Source: Magnetospirillum moscoviense
Lineage (GTDB): Bacteria > Pseudomonadota > Alphaproteobacteria > Rhodospirillales > Magnetospirillaceae
Assembly: GCF_001650635.1 (NCBI RefSeq)
Contig: NZ_LWQU01000144.1
Location: 1 to 32,674, forward strand
Direction of reading: 5' to 3'
DNA length: 32,674 bases
Shown: piece by piece, positions 1-7,769 of the stretch
How positions within the stretch are numbered: position 1 is the stretch's first letter
Layout: each line of letters starts with the position of its first letter
Notes under the pieces: generated by a model
The model's database searches: none
What the model was told of the DNA's origin: nothing
Seen by the model: the letters and a program-made list of their open reading frames with translations, nothing else
Position numbers and translations under genes: made by a program

Positions 1-67
1 CCGTCAAGTCGCTGGGATAGCGGAGGCCGCGCCGCTCATAGACCCGCCGGTTCTCCTTCGTCCACAT
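1..67 (-). CDS. IS5-family transposase, N-terminal fragment
   Basis: The first 22 codons of a gene read on the minus strand from an ATG at 65-67, running off the window edge. The peptide begins [20 protein letters not shown], which closely matches the usual N-terminus of IS5-family transposases of alphaproteobacteria ([18 protein letters not shown]). The catalytic DDE residues would lie outside the window, so whether the transposase is intact cannot be judged. Family assignment rests on this short but characteristic stretch. Confidence 0.75.
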   Translation of the reverse strand, partial: MWTKENRRVYERRGLRYPSDLT

Positions 68-123
68 GCTGCCCCCCCGATTCGTCTGGAGAGCTATGGA
101 ATCACAACTGATTCATCGGACTC
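1..123 (-). mobile_element. IS5-type insertion sequence, left edge of window (partial)
   Basis: One end of an insertion sequence whose body lies outside the window. It holds the 5' end of a transposase gene read leftward, then about 55 bases of non-coding terminus. That terminus contains a perfect inverted repeat, GAATCA-CAAC-TGATTC (99-114), of a kind common in IS5-family ends. The outer boundary is placed near 123 by inference only, because the other end and any target duplication are not visible. It lies about 130 bases upstream of the chemoreceptor start and could affect that gene's expression. Confidence 0.7.
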
Positions 124-253
124 AAGAACCTTCCGGACGGACTCTAAGCCCTATGCACAGTTGTCCAGTAGCCATAAAGTCTATATGGCTATTTTTTGGA
201 AGCATTCAAAGCAGGTTGGCCCCGTCACGGGCACAACGGCCGGAGTCCACTTG

Positions 254-1957
254 ATGAACGCATTTGCCAATTTGCGGCTGTCCAGTCGCTTCATGATCAT
301 AGTCGGCATGATCGTCAGCGCCCTGATTGCGACCTTCGTGGTCACCGTCGCCCGGTTTGAAAGATCTGAAATGGAGCGGCAATTGCGCCAGCTCTCCGTC
401 AACGAGGTGACGTCGCTTCACGCCTTTATCGTCAACGTGATGGCGAAGCGCCCGGAGGACGGCGACAATATCGGCATCAGTGTCTTCAACAACTGGTTCG
501 GCAGCCGCAACAGCGACTATCCCGGCAAGGTGTGGAGCGCTTGGAGCGCTCCGGTGACGGCCTATATGAAGGATATGGAACCCGGCAGGCCCCCCAAGCT
601 GGCCCAAGACGAGGTCGATCGCGAGGCCTTCGAGTCGAAGGTTCCGGTGGCGCGCCTGACGGACGGATCCTTCCGCTACTCCCTGCCTATCGTTCTTGGC
701 GTCACCGAAGGCGCCAAGGCAGAAGTTTGCCACAGCTGCCACGGCGCCATGGGTCTGAAGGACGGCGATGTCATCGCCGTGTTGTCATCGTCGCTGTCCA
801 CCAACGAGGCCGAAGCGCGACTGTCCAACGTATTGCTGTGGCTGAGTCTGGGCGGAATGGCAGCGACCATCTTGACGGTGCTCGCCGTTCGCATCGTCCT
901 TAATCGCATTATCGCCAATCCTATCGGCGCCATGACGGGGTTCATGTCCGTCCTGGCGGATGGTAACTATGCCGCCGAGGTTCCCGAAGTGGAGCGCAAG
1001 GACGAGATCGGTGATATCGCCCGCGCAGTAAAGGTGTTTCGCGACGGCCTGATCCGGGCGGAGGAACTGACTAGGCTGCAAGAGCAAAACCAAGTCGTCA
1101 AGGATCGCCGCGCCCTTGTCATCGACGGCATCCTTGGGCAGTTCAATGTCGAGGTCGCCGAGATGCTGGATACCATGGCGGCTTCGGCGACGGAGTTGGA
1201 GGCCACCTCCCAGGGCATGTCTGAGACCGCCGAGAAAACCTCGCATCGGGCGACGACCGTGGCGGCGGCTGTGGAGGAAATGGCTGTCAATATGAGGACT
1301 GTCGCAGGGGCTGCCGATAATCTGGCCGGCTCGGTCGAGGCCATCAACCAACGGGTTTCCGATTCCGTTTATATGGTGGGATCGGCCAGGGAAAAGGTGC
1401 AACATGCCAATCTGATGGTTCGGGTCCTGTCGCAGGCGGTGCAAAAGATTGGTGATGTGGTCACTCTGATCAATGACATCGCCGCCCAGACCAATCTGTT
1501 GGCGCTCAATGCCACCATTGAGGCCGCCCGGGCAGGTGACGCTGGCAAGGGCTTCGCCGTGGTGGCCAACGAGGTCAAGACGCTGGCGAACCAAACCGCG
1601 CGGGCCACCGACGAGATTTCCACCCAGATCGGCACCATCCAAAAGGGAACCCATGGCGCCGTCGCCGCCATTACCGATATCGGGGAGATCATGGAACAGA
1701 TAAACGAATTATCGGCCGCCATTGCCGCCTCGGTGTCTGAGCAGGACGCCGCAACCGCCGAGATCGCAAACAATGTCGGCCAAGTCTCGCAGGCCACCGA
1801 CGAAGTCAGCTCAAACGTGGTTGGGGTCAATCAGGCGGCGATGGAGACTGGCCATGCCGCCTCCGACGTGTACGATACCGCCCATACCGTCGCCGAGAGG
1901 GCCGCGACTTTACGCCTTCAGGTGGATACCTTCCTCACCAATATCCGTGCGGCCTGA
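254..1957 (+). CDS. methyl-accepting chemotaxis protein with Tll0287-like heme-motif sensor domain
   Basis: Transmembrane chemoreceptor of 567 residues. TM1 is at about 12-34. The periplasmic region has a DUF3365/Tll0287-like character and contains the c-type heme motif CHSCH (C159, C162, H163). TM2 is at about 193-216, followed by a HAMP domain (about 217-270) and a long cytoplasmic signalling hairpin whose tip includes the conserved [20 protein letters not shown] stretch. The sensor is therefore likely to respond to redox, oxygen or a gas through covalently bound heme; this is inferred from the motif. The ATG at 254 is chosen because GGAG lies 8 bases upstream and TM1 follows directly; an in-frame start at 161 adds an unconvincing N-terminal extension. 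There is no C-terminal CheR-docking pentapeptide. A STAS gene follows after 18 bases, suggesting co-transcription. Confidence 0.92.
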   Translation: MNAFANLRLSSRFMIIVGMIVSALIATFVVTVARFERSEMERQLRQLSVNEVTSLHAFIVNVMAKRPEDGDNIGISVFNNWFGSRNSDYPGKVWSAWSAPVTAYMKDMEPGRPPKLAQDEVDREAFESKVPVARLTDGSFRYSLPIVLGVTEGAKAEVCHSCHGAMGLKDGDVIAVLSSSLSTNEAEARLSNVLLWLSLGGMAATILTVLAVRIVLNRIIANPIGAMTGFMSVLADGNYAAEVPEVERKDEIGDIARAVKVFRDGLIRAEELTRLQEQNQVVKDRRALVIDGILGQFNVEVAEMLDTMAASATELEATSQGMSETAEKTSHRATTVAAAVEEMAVNMRTVAGAADNLAGSVEAINQRVSDSVYMVGSAREKVQHANLMVRVLSQAVQKIGDVVTLINDIAAQTNLLALNATIEAARAGDAGKGFAVVANEVKTLANQTARATDEISTQIGTIQKGTHGAVAAITDIGEIMEQINELSAAIAASVSEQDAATAEIANNVGQVSQATDEVSSNVVGVNQAAMETGHAASDVYDTAHTVAERAATLRLQVDTFLTNIRAA

Positions 1958-1975
1958 TCGCGGGAGAGTAGAGTC

Positions 1976-2275
1976 ATGCAGTTTACCACCAAGCGCGATG
2001 GCAACCGGATCGACGTCGCAGTGTCCGGCAGGCTGACCTTCGCCGACGCAGCGACGTTTCCCCAGTTCGTCGATCAGGTCACCAAGGGGGTCGGCATCTG
2101 CGACTTTGATCTCCGAGAACTCAGCTTCATCGACTCCACCGGAATGAGCCTATTCGTCCACGTCTATGACGCGGCGCAAGTATCCGGCCTTAAGATCGTG
2201 GTCAGAAACGCCACCGGGCCGGTGTCAGACACACTGCGCAAGGCCCGTTTCGACACGCTGTTCGAATTCAAGTGA
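1976..2275 (+). CDS. STAS-domain anti-sigma factor antagonist
   Basis: A 99-residue single STAS domain. In this family the protein binds a cognate HATPase-type kinase when unphosphorylated and is released when a conserved serine is phosphorylated. The phosphorylation loop is clear: FIDSTGMSLF, with S54 as the expected phosphoacceptor just before the helix. The following gene, which overlaps by 4 bases, encodes the expected kinase partner, and a PP2C phosphatase gene lies immediately beyond it on the other strand. Translation starts at the ATG after a GGGAGAG stretch. Function as an antagonist is well supported by family; its ultimate target (a sigma factor or another output protein) cannot be read from this window. 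Confidence 0.9.
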   Translation: MQFTTKRDGNRIDVAVSGRLTFADAATFPQFVDQVTKGVGICDFDLRELSFIDSTGMSLFVHVYDAAQVSGLKIVVRNATGPVSDTLRKARFDTLFEFK

Positions 2276-2889
2276 GCCGCACGACGGGGCCGCAGGAGTT
2301 CGCCGCCTTCGACGGCGGCAAGGTCGAGGACCTGCGGCAGTCCCTGGAGACGCCGACCGGCGTTTGGATCGACATTGCCTCTACCGGGCATGGGGCGTTT
2401 CAAATACCGCCTGATGCCGACCTCGTGTTACGGATTTCCACCGCTGCGGCCATACGTCTCGATGTGGCCGATGCGGTGGCGTGGACCGTGATGGAACGTT
2501 TCCATCATCTTCAGCCCCTTGAATCCGAGATTCGCTGCGCCCTTCAAGAATCCGTGGGCAACGCGGTCATCCATGGAAATCTTGCCCTGGACGGATCGTT
2601 GCGCGCCACCTTGGAGGGATTGCGGATCTTTTCCGCCACCATGGAACAGCGCCAATCCGATCCAGCCTTTGCAGGCTTGCCCATCACCATCTGCGCCAGG
2701 GCGCGCCAAGACGGCATCGACATTTCCGTCGAGGACATGGGCGGCGGATTCACGCCGCCGAACATCCAAGCGGACTCGATCCCCGCAGTCGCGGCCAGTG
2801 GGCACGGCCTTACCATCATCCACCGCTGCTGCGCCCAGCTTCGCTTCGATAGCGGCGGCCGGTGTATCATCATGGGATTCCGGCTTTAG
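2272..2889 (+). CDS. HATPase_c anti-sigma factor-type serine/threonine kinase
   Basis: A 205-residue protein with a GHKL ATPase fold in its C-terminal two thirds. The N box is ESVGNAVIHGN (N97), the G1 box is VEDMGGGF (D155) and the G2 box is GHGLTII (177-183). There is no dimerisation/H-box, so it resembles RsbW/SpoIIAB-type kinases that phosphorylate a STAS partner on serine, not a histidine kinase. The start is a GTG whose last two bases form part of the stop of the STAS gene, a 4-base overlap typical of translational coupling; no good independent ribosome binding site is seen. The first 45 residues are unassigned. Its 3' end overlaps by 4 bases the stop of the convergent phosphatase gene. 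Confidence 0.85.
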   Translation: MSRTTGPQEFAAFDGGKVEDLRQSLETPTGVWIDIASTGHGAFQIPPDADLVLRISTAAAIRLDVADAVAWTVMERFHHLQPLESEIRCALQESVGNAVIHGNLALDGSLRATLEGLRIFSATMEQRQSDPAFAGLPITICARARQDGIDISVEDMGGGFTPPNIQADSIPAVAASGHGLTIIHRCCAQLRFDSGGRCIIMGFRL

Positions 2890-4040
2890 CCGGATATCCA
2901 GACTGCCGTCAGATCGTCATTGAAGCTCCAACCGCCGTTGCGCAGCGCCTGCACTTCCGCCTCCAGGTCGCCAGCGCAACGCTCGCTCAAAAGCCTGACG
3001 CCTTCCTCGCCCAGCAACTCGCCGTTTGGACCGGCAGCCTCGCTCAATCCGTCGCTATACAGAAAGACGGCATCGCCAGGGCGAAACGGAATCTCAATGC
3101 CGCGATAGGAAGCCGCCGCCACAAGGGCAAGCGGGTGAGAATGCTCTGTGATCAGACCGGCGGCTCCATCCACGCCCACATGGATCGGCGACGGAGCCCC
3201 GGCGCAAGCAATGGTGACCTTGCGCTCCGCCATGTCGAAGACGGCGCATGTCATGGTAGCAAGTTGGCCGCGCTGCAACACCGCCAACAACCTCTTGTTC
3301 ATGCGGTCCAGCACGGCGGCCGGATCGATGGCCCTGCCGTCCTTTTTCTTCCGCATCATCAGATGCAGGCGGAAAGTATTGATGGCGGCGGGCACGCCGT
3401 GGCCGGTGAAGTCGGCCAGATAGACCCCGAAGCGATCATGGTCGATGGGGATCACGTCCCACAGATCGCCGCCGACCTCATCGGAACTTTGAAACAGCGA
3501 TGCCAGCTTTACGCCGTAGATGCCTTCGATTTCGGCGATGCGATCCGGCTTGGGAAGCAAGGCCTGCTGCATGGATTGGGCGGCGGCGATATCGCGGCTC
3601 ATGCGGTCTTGATATTGCCGCAAACTGGTAAGCTGCATTTGCGACCGCAAATGAACCGATGCCCGCGCCATGAATTCCCGCCGGTCGATGGGCTTGGTCA
3701 CATAATCGGAAGCCCCGGCGTCGAAAGCCCGCGCCCGCTCGTTGGCATCATGCAGGGCGGTGGCGACCAAGACGGGTATCTCGCCATGGACGGGATCGGC
3801 GCGTAGGTGAGCCAAAAACTCAAACCCGTCCATGCGCGGCATCATGATGTCCAAGATGATGAGATCCGGCGGTGCCTTCGCCAGTTTGTCCAGACCGTCG
3901 ATGCCATCCACCGCCTCCTCGATCCGGCCGACGCTCATGGCTTCGAGCATGGCAAAAATCAGTTGACGGTTGGTTGCATTGTCCTCGACCACCAGCACAT
4001 GGCATCGGGCGAATTCGATGGCGGCATGATGCTGCGTCAT
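2886..4040 (-). CDS. response regulator receiver-PP2C (SpoIIE-type) serine phosphatase
   Basis: A 384-residue fusion. Residues 15-125 form a receiver domain with acidic pocket E19/D20, phosphoacceptor D64 (IILDIMMPRMDG), T94 and K116. A helical linker (about 126-165) leads to a SpoIIE/PP2C phosphatase domain with the metal-binding pattern intact: GGD (D192), ADFTGHG (D210), YSDG (D330) and NDD (374-376). Proteins of this build dephosphorylate a phospho-STAS antagonist when their receiver is phosphorylated. The neighbouring STAS and kinase genes are the obvious partners. The gene is transcribed from its own promoter on the opposite strand and has a strong Shine-Dalgarno, GAAGGAGGTCCC, directly before the ATG. 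The histidine kinase that phosphorylates D64 is not in the module itself. Confidence 0.92.
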   Translation of the reverse strand: MTQHHAAIEFARCHVLVVEDNATNRQLIFAMLEAMSVGRIEEAVDGIDGLDKLAKAPPDLIILDIMMPRMDGFEFLAHLRADPVHGEIPVLVATALHDANERARAFDAGASDYVTKPIDRREFMARASVHLRSQMQLTSLRQYQDRMSRDIAAAQSMQQALLPKPDRIAEIEGIYGVKLASLFQSSDEVGGDLWDVIPIDHDRFGVYLADFTGHGVPAAINTFRLHLMMRKKKDGRAIDPAAVLDRMNKRLLAVLQRGQLATMTCAVFDMAERKVTIACAGAPSPIHVGVDGAAGLITEHSHPLALVAAASYRGIEIPFRPGDAVFLYSDGLSEAAGPNGELLGEEGVRLLSERCAGDLEAEVQALRNGGWSFNDDLTAVWISG

Positions 4041-4472
4041 GGGACCTCCTTCATGGGCTATTATGCACGAGGCTGATCAGACGGCTACATCCGTGCTTCA
4101 TTATTGGATCATTCAGGGGCAAAGCGCGGACAATGGAAGAGCAGGCGGTGTCATCTGTTCCAGTTTGGCAATCGCGGCCAGAATGGCACCCCGATTCCGA
4201 CGGTCTTTCATCCATCGCGGCATTCGGCTGATCAAGGCCTTGTCCTGCCAAATCACCAGGCTTCTGGGGGGACGCGTTCTGGGCGGCGTTCCCGAAGGCC
4301 GGCTGCGATGAATGCCTTCAGATACAGAAGGTGCTCCAAATGTTAGGCCCACAACGTCTCCCCACAACATGGCGTTCTCAGCCAATGCTCGACAGGCTTC
4401 CACGCCGGAAGGGACCAGGAAATACGGGACGCCGAAAAATCAATTCCGGGAATTCGGTTGGTAAGGGCGGGA
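4041..4472. other. stretch without a recognisable gene
   Basis: About 430 bases between the phosphatase start and a small minus-strand gene. Several frames stay open (up to 96 codons on the minus strand, 4113-4403, and 90 on the plus strand, 4039-4311), but none has a recognisable domain or a convincing ribosome binding site, and their proline- and arginine-rich compositions look like chance open frames in GC-rich DNA. The stretch next to 4041 must hold the phosphatase promoter. It may contain decayed gene remnants, but I see no alignable motif. Confidence 0.5.
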
Positions 4473-4622
4473 TCACCCTCGGGGTTCGGGGCGCATCCCA
4501 TGCTCCGGCAGTGCCCGCACATCAGACAGGCCCAGTTCGCCTCCCGTCTCCAGCCCTGTTGTATAGCGCGATTCCTCGCGCAGGATCTTGTTCAAGGCCA
4601 GGGTCAATTGCCGCTGCGTCAT
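4473..4622 (-). CDS. small hypothetical protein (49 aa)
   Basis: An open frame of 49 codons starting MTQRQLTLALNKILREESRY and ending in PEHGMRPEPRG. It begins 13 bases after the stop of the OmpA-like gene on the same strand and has a good ribosome binding site (GAAGGGAA, about 6 bases before the ATG). The start, spacing and site make it a plausible third gene of that operon. The N-terminal half is predicted to be helical and charged. No family is recognised. It could instead be a truncated remnant of a longer gene, since nothing conserved follows. Confidence 0.45.
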   Translation of the reverse strand: MTQRQLTLALNKILREESRYTTGLETGGELGLSDVRALPEHGMRPEPRG

Positions 4623-4635
4623 CCGTGTTTCCCTT

Positions 4636-5163
4636 CTATTGGCCAAGGATCACTTCGACCCGGCCATTCTGTTTCGCGTCCGCTGAAAGCGGTCGCGAGC
4701 GACCGAAGGTGATGGTGGATAGCCGGGATGGCTCGATGCCATGGGCCGCCATGTAAGCCAGCGCGCCGTTCGCCCGTTTGTCGCCCAGGGCAAGATTGTA
4801 TTCATCGCTGCCGGGATCGTCGGAATGACCGGCAAGCCGTGCCTGGCGCTCGGGATGCGCCTTGAGCCAGGTGATCAGCGGATCAAGCTTGGCCCTGGCC
4901 CCCTTGCCCAGATTGGAGGAGCCGACCGCAAACGGGATGATTCCGCCACCATTGGCGAAAGGCCCCACCGCCGTATTCTCCCGCATGGCACTGTCCAAAG
5001 CCTGTTTCCGGATGGTGCTGCCGGTGTCGAGGTTGAACCTGTCATCCATGGCGCCGGAAGAAACCTCGGCGACACATGGCTCCGGACAATCCGGCCTGGC
5101 CTGGGCACGGGCGGGAAACCCGGCCACAACAAAAATCGCTAGGATGAAAAGGCGCGAGATCAT
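4636..5163 (-). CDS. OmpA-family peptidoglycan-binding protein
   Basis: A 175-residue exported protein. It has a signal peptide (hydrophobic 4-15, cleavage likely after ARA at about residue 20) and, from about residue 74 on, an OmpA C-terminal domain. The peptidoglycan-recognition pattern is visible as LAGHSDDPGSDEYNLALGDKRA (split here as GHSDD, D115/D116, and KRA with R130), and the typical ending ITFGRSRP is present. There is no lipobox, so it is probably periplasmic or linked to an envelope complex rather than a Pal lipoprotein. Two cysteines at 26 and 30 could form a disulfide. The start overlaps the upstream gene's stop by 4 bases (ATGA), so the two are translationally coupled. Confidence 0.88.
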   Translation of the reverse strand: MISRLFILAIFVVAGFPARAQARPDCPEPCVAEVSSGAMDDRFNLDTGSTIRKQALDSAMRENTAVGPFANGGGIIPFAVGSSNLGKGARAKLDPLITWLKAHPERQARLAGHSDDPGSDEYNLALGDKRANGALAYMAAHGIEPSRLSTITFGRSRPLSADAKQNGRVEVILGQ

Positions 5164-5564
5164 GGCGCCTTTTCACAGTTCATGTGGCTGAAGGCCACAC
5201 TGCCGTCGGCAAGGAAGTTTCCGACTGTCGCGGCTTTTCTACCGGGATGAATGGTGACCAGCCTGTCCACCCGACCATCACTTCGTCCCAACTCGGGCTT
5301 GGCGTCGAAGGCAAACGATACTCCGCCATCCTCGGCGCCTACCATTGCAACCCGCGCGCCGTAGCATCCCTCGCCAGCGCAGTATTTGATCTTCTTGCGG
5401 CTGAAATCGACGGTCAGGTTCGCGTACAGACGCTGCCCCTCACAGCGCCCTGTGCGGCACTCGAATCCTCCGGCCGATTGGCAGGACAGGATGTCCGCGG
5501 CCCCGGCAGGCCACGCCGCTACGGTCAACGCCATTACGAGAAGCATGCGATACCGCAACATCAT
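5160..5564 (-). CDS. hypothetical secreted cysteine-rich protein
   Basis: A 134-residue protein with a clear signal peptide (MLLVMALTVAAWPAGAA, cleavage at about residue 22). The mature part has six cysteines, several close together (C28, C36, C41, then C62, C67), plus one near the C-terminus, suggesting disulfides in the periplasm. I do not recognise a family. It is the first gene of the minus-strand operon with the OmpA-like protein, whose start overlaps its stop. The start is uncertain by one codon (two adjacent methionines); the ATG at 5564 is used here. A role in the cell envelope is only an inference from export and neighbours. Confidence 0.7.
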   Translation of the reverse strand: MMLRYRMLLVMALTVAAWPAGAADILSCQSAGGFECRTGRCEGQRLYANLTVDFSRKKIKYCAGEGCYGARVAMVGAEDGGVSFAFDAKPELGRSDGRVDRLVTIHPGRKAATVGNFLADGSVAFSHMNCEKAP

Positions 5565-5802
5565 CGCTTTCCTCCCGAGCGAACCCGGATGAACGGTTGA
5601 GACAATTCTCCATAATTACGTCCTTTTCATGGATGTCAGGCGACAACCTTGAGGTATCCGTCAAAATGGCCCCCGCTCCTGGCGGAGAGAAACTTCAGGA
5701 TCGCCCGTTCAAATAATACCCACAATATTTCCTTTATTATTTCCTCATGATGGCATTCACTGTCTGGGCGCGCATCACCGAATTTCAAAAATGAGGCACC
5801 AT
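5565..5802. promoter_or_regulatory. divergent intergenic region
   Basis: About 240 bases between two divergently transcribed secreted-protein genes, so it should hold promoters for both. The part near 5710-5760 is AT-rich (ataatacccacaatatttcc, then a tttattatttcc stretch), which is unusual for this GC-rich DNA and is the likeliest promoter area. No operator or sigma-factor motif can be assigned with confidence. Confidence 0.4.
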
Positions 5803-6150
5803 ATGCGGCTGATTTATCTGACAGCCACGTGGCTGGTCGTGACCGTTTCCCTCGCCCAGGCGGGACAGGCTACGGGCACGGCGCACAGCGAGCCTGATGC
5901 CTGTCTGCGTGCCAACGCTGCCGCGATTCTCGATATGGAGATCCCCCCCACGGAAATTGCGTGCAAAGGATCCAAGAGGCCTGACTGCGATGACTACGTC
6001 GAACTTGAGGAGTTCTATACAATAGAGAGCTGCTCATGTGCCGACCGTACTTCTGCATCTCTCGGTCACCGAAATTATGACAAGAGTAAAGCCGATTCAG
6101 ACAGGTGGATTTGCGCAGTAAACTACCATAAAACTCCGGGGAAATGGTGA
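5803..6150 (+). CDS. hypothetical small secreted protein
   Basis: A 115-residue protein with a signal peptide (MRLIYLTATWLVVTVSLAQA, cleavage after AQA) and a mature part rich in acidic residues and cysteines (a CSC pair in the middle, others spaced through the protein). An upstream in-frame ATG at 5791 would add MRHH; the later start gives the more typical signal sequence. Base composition is lower in GC than its neighbours and codon use is less biased, which fits recent acquisition. No family is recognised. Confidence 0.6.
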   Translation: MRLIYLTATWLVVTVSLAQAGQATGTAHSEPDACLRANAAAILDMEIPPTEIACKGSKRPDCDDYVELEEFYTIESCSCADRTSASLGHRNYDKSKADSDRWICAVNYHKTPGKW

Positions 6151-6191
6151 GGCGTGCCGGCGGTCAGCCTCTTGGCTGGGGAGGGGGTGAT

Positions 6192-7085
6192 ATGCTCAAG
6201 GTCGCCATGGTGTTGGCATCGTTCCTGGTCCTGGCTTGCGCCGGTCCGGCATTGGCTGCGGAGCTGGTGCCGCAATGGACGGCCATCGGCAAATTACCCA
6301 AGGCCGAACGGGCGTTGGCGCGGCGTGTCGTCGCCGAGAAGACCGGTGACGATCAGGATTCCGACAGCGACGAGATGAACAAATTCGTTCGGAATGAGGC
6401 AAGGGGGGGCTATCTGAGTCCCGGTACTGGGGGCGGTCTCTTTCTGGTCCGAATGCCGTCCTTTTCCAATTGCGGCGAGATCACGCTATCCATTTTCGGA
6501 CCACCCGGCCAAAGTGGAAAACGCCCGGTTCTCATGGATCAGGAATGCCTTTCCGGGGTTCGCTTCGTCGTGTCCGCCAAGGGCGATCTGCCGGACATCA
6601 TTGCGACCATCGGCGAGTTCGCCGACCTCATTTACCGGTGGAATGGCACGAAATGGCGGGCGGAGGAGACCATCGAAGGTCCTGCCCTACGCCAACCGGC
6701 GAATGGCAATGGCCGGAATTTACGGACGTTGGCAGGGATGCATGATCTATTGTCCGCACTCCAGGCTACCGGGATACGCGCGCGGTTGAAGACGGGCCTG
6801 GGTGTCCATTACCCGATTCTGCTGCGCAATCTTTCTGTCCGTGGCCCTCTGGTCTTCAATGACGGCTGTCTGATCGCCGAAGGACTGGCCCCCCATAGCG
6901 GGGGAAGCGAGGAAGCCGTCCTGGCCATCTGTTCCAACGGCGCGCTCTACGTCGCTCTTCTGACGAATGACTCGGTGCTCGTCCATTCCCCGGTCTCGGG
7001 AATGGTTGGTCTTCCGGCCGCCATGCGGCCCACCATCGAACATTGGTCCGATGGCCGACCGACCCGGTGGATCGGGGCAAAGTAG
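6192..7085 (+). CDS. hypothetical secreted protein
   Basis: A 297-residue protein. The ATG at 6192 is chosen because GAGGGGG lies about 5 bases upstream and a good signal peptide follows (MLKVAMVLASFLVLACAGPA, cleavage near ALAA). The frame is open further upstream to 6144, where it overlaps the previous gene, but that part lacks features. The mature part has no recognised domain. It contains a stretch (about 95-160) that alternates small and aromatic residues and mentions of cysteine (NCGEI, QECLSG), suggesting a beta-rich exported protein. Its 3' end converges on a membrane-protein gene 13 bases away. Confidence 0.7.
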   Translation: MLKVAMVLASFLVLACAGPALAAELVPQWTAIGKLPKAERALARRVVAEKTGDDQDSDSDEMNKFVRNEARGGYLSPGTGGGLFLVRMPSFSNCGEITLSIFGPPGQSGKRPVLMDQECLSGVRFVVSAKGDLPDIIATIGEFADLIYRWNGTKWRAEETIEGPALRQPANGNGRNLRTLAGMHDLLSALQATGIRARLKTGLGVHYPILLRNLSVRGPLVFNDGCLIAEGLAPHSGGSEEAVLAICSNGALYVALLTNDSVLVHSPVSGMVGLPAAMRPTIEHWSDGRPTRWIGAK

Positions 7086-7098
7086 ATGACATCGAGGG

Positions 7099-7530
7099 TC
7101 ATGTTCCCTCCACAACCCGCCGGTCAGGGCGGGTCATCCGCCAGAACACATAGCTGTTCAGCCCACCCAGCAGGCCGAAAATCCCTGAGAGAATTGTCCA
7201 GCTGGGAAGTTGATCGATAAAATAGTCGGTAGCCGTCTCGAACGTTTCGCCGGAAAACAGGAACAAGGATGTCGGGACGACGGACCCGAGGATGAATCCG
7301 GCAGCCACGTATCCGGTCGATGTCCTGACACTCGCCTTGACCATAAGGACGTGGCAGGGAATTCCGAAGGCCAGTGCCACCGAATAACTGACGATGGCGC
7401 CAATTCCCGCCGACAGCAAGGCGGCGGACAGCGATATCGGGGCGATCAGAACGAAGACCGCCACGACCGCCGCGATCGGTGACACGGCAAAGGCAATGAC
7501 GGTTCTGCGGTTCATTTCTAGCTGAGTCAT
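7099..7530 (-). CDS. hypothetical four-helix membrane protein
   Basis: A protein of 143 residues from the ATG at 7530 (MTQLEMNRRTVIAFA). It has four probable transmembrane segments: VIAFAVSPIAAVVAVFVLIA, a glycine/alanine-rich second helix, a third around GYVAAGFILGSVVP and a fourth around ILSGIFGLLGGLNSYVFW. It ends in a basic cytoplasmic tail. Start choice is uncertain: an ATG at 7515 and a TTG at 7596 are in frame, and no strong ribosome binding site marks any of them. No family is recognised. Confidence 0.6.
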   Translation of the reverse strand: MTQLEMNRRTVIAFAVSPIAAVVAVFVLIAPISLSAALLSAGIGAIVSYSVALAFGIPCHVLMVKASVRTSTGYVAAGFILGSVVPTSLFLFSGETFETATDYFIDQLPSWTILSGIFGLLGGLNSYVFWRMTRPDRRVVEGT

Positions 7531-7769
7531 GGCCGTCCGTGCCGCAAGGATGTCCGTGACCAAGCAGCAGACGGCAAGCGCGGCGTTCCAGGCCAATTTG
7601 GCTGCGGCATATCCATCAATTACGGATCTTTTCCAGATTTATCCCCCTTCATGCCTGGAAGCATTGATCCTGCGGACCAAATCCCTCCATCATGCCACCA
7701 TGATTTGGCGCACATGATCTCTTGTTGATCAAGCAGGAGCGGCCGTCGGCATAAGGATGGGGGACAATA

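Noticed and set aside
4113-4403. A 96-codon minus-strand frame in the gene-poor stretch
   Set aside because: No ribosome binding site, no recognisable domain and a proline/arginine-rich composition; left as an unassigned stretch.
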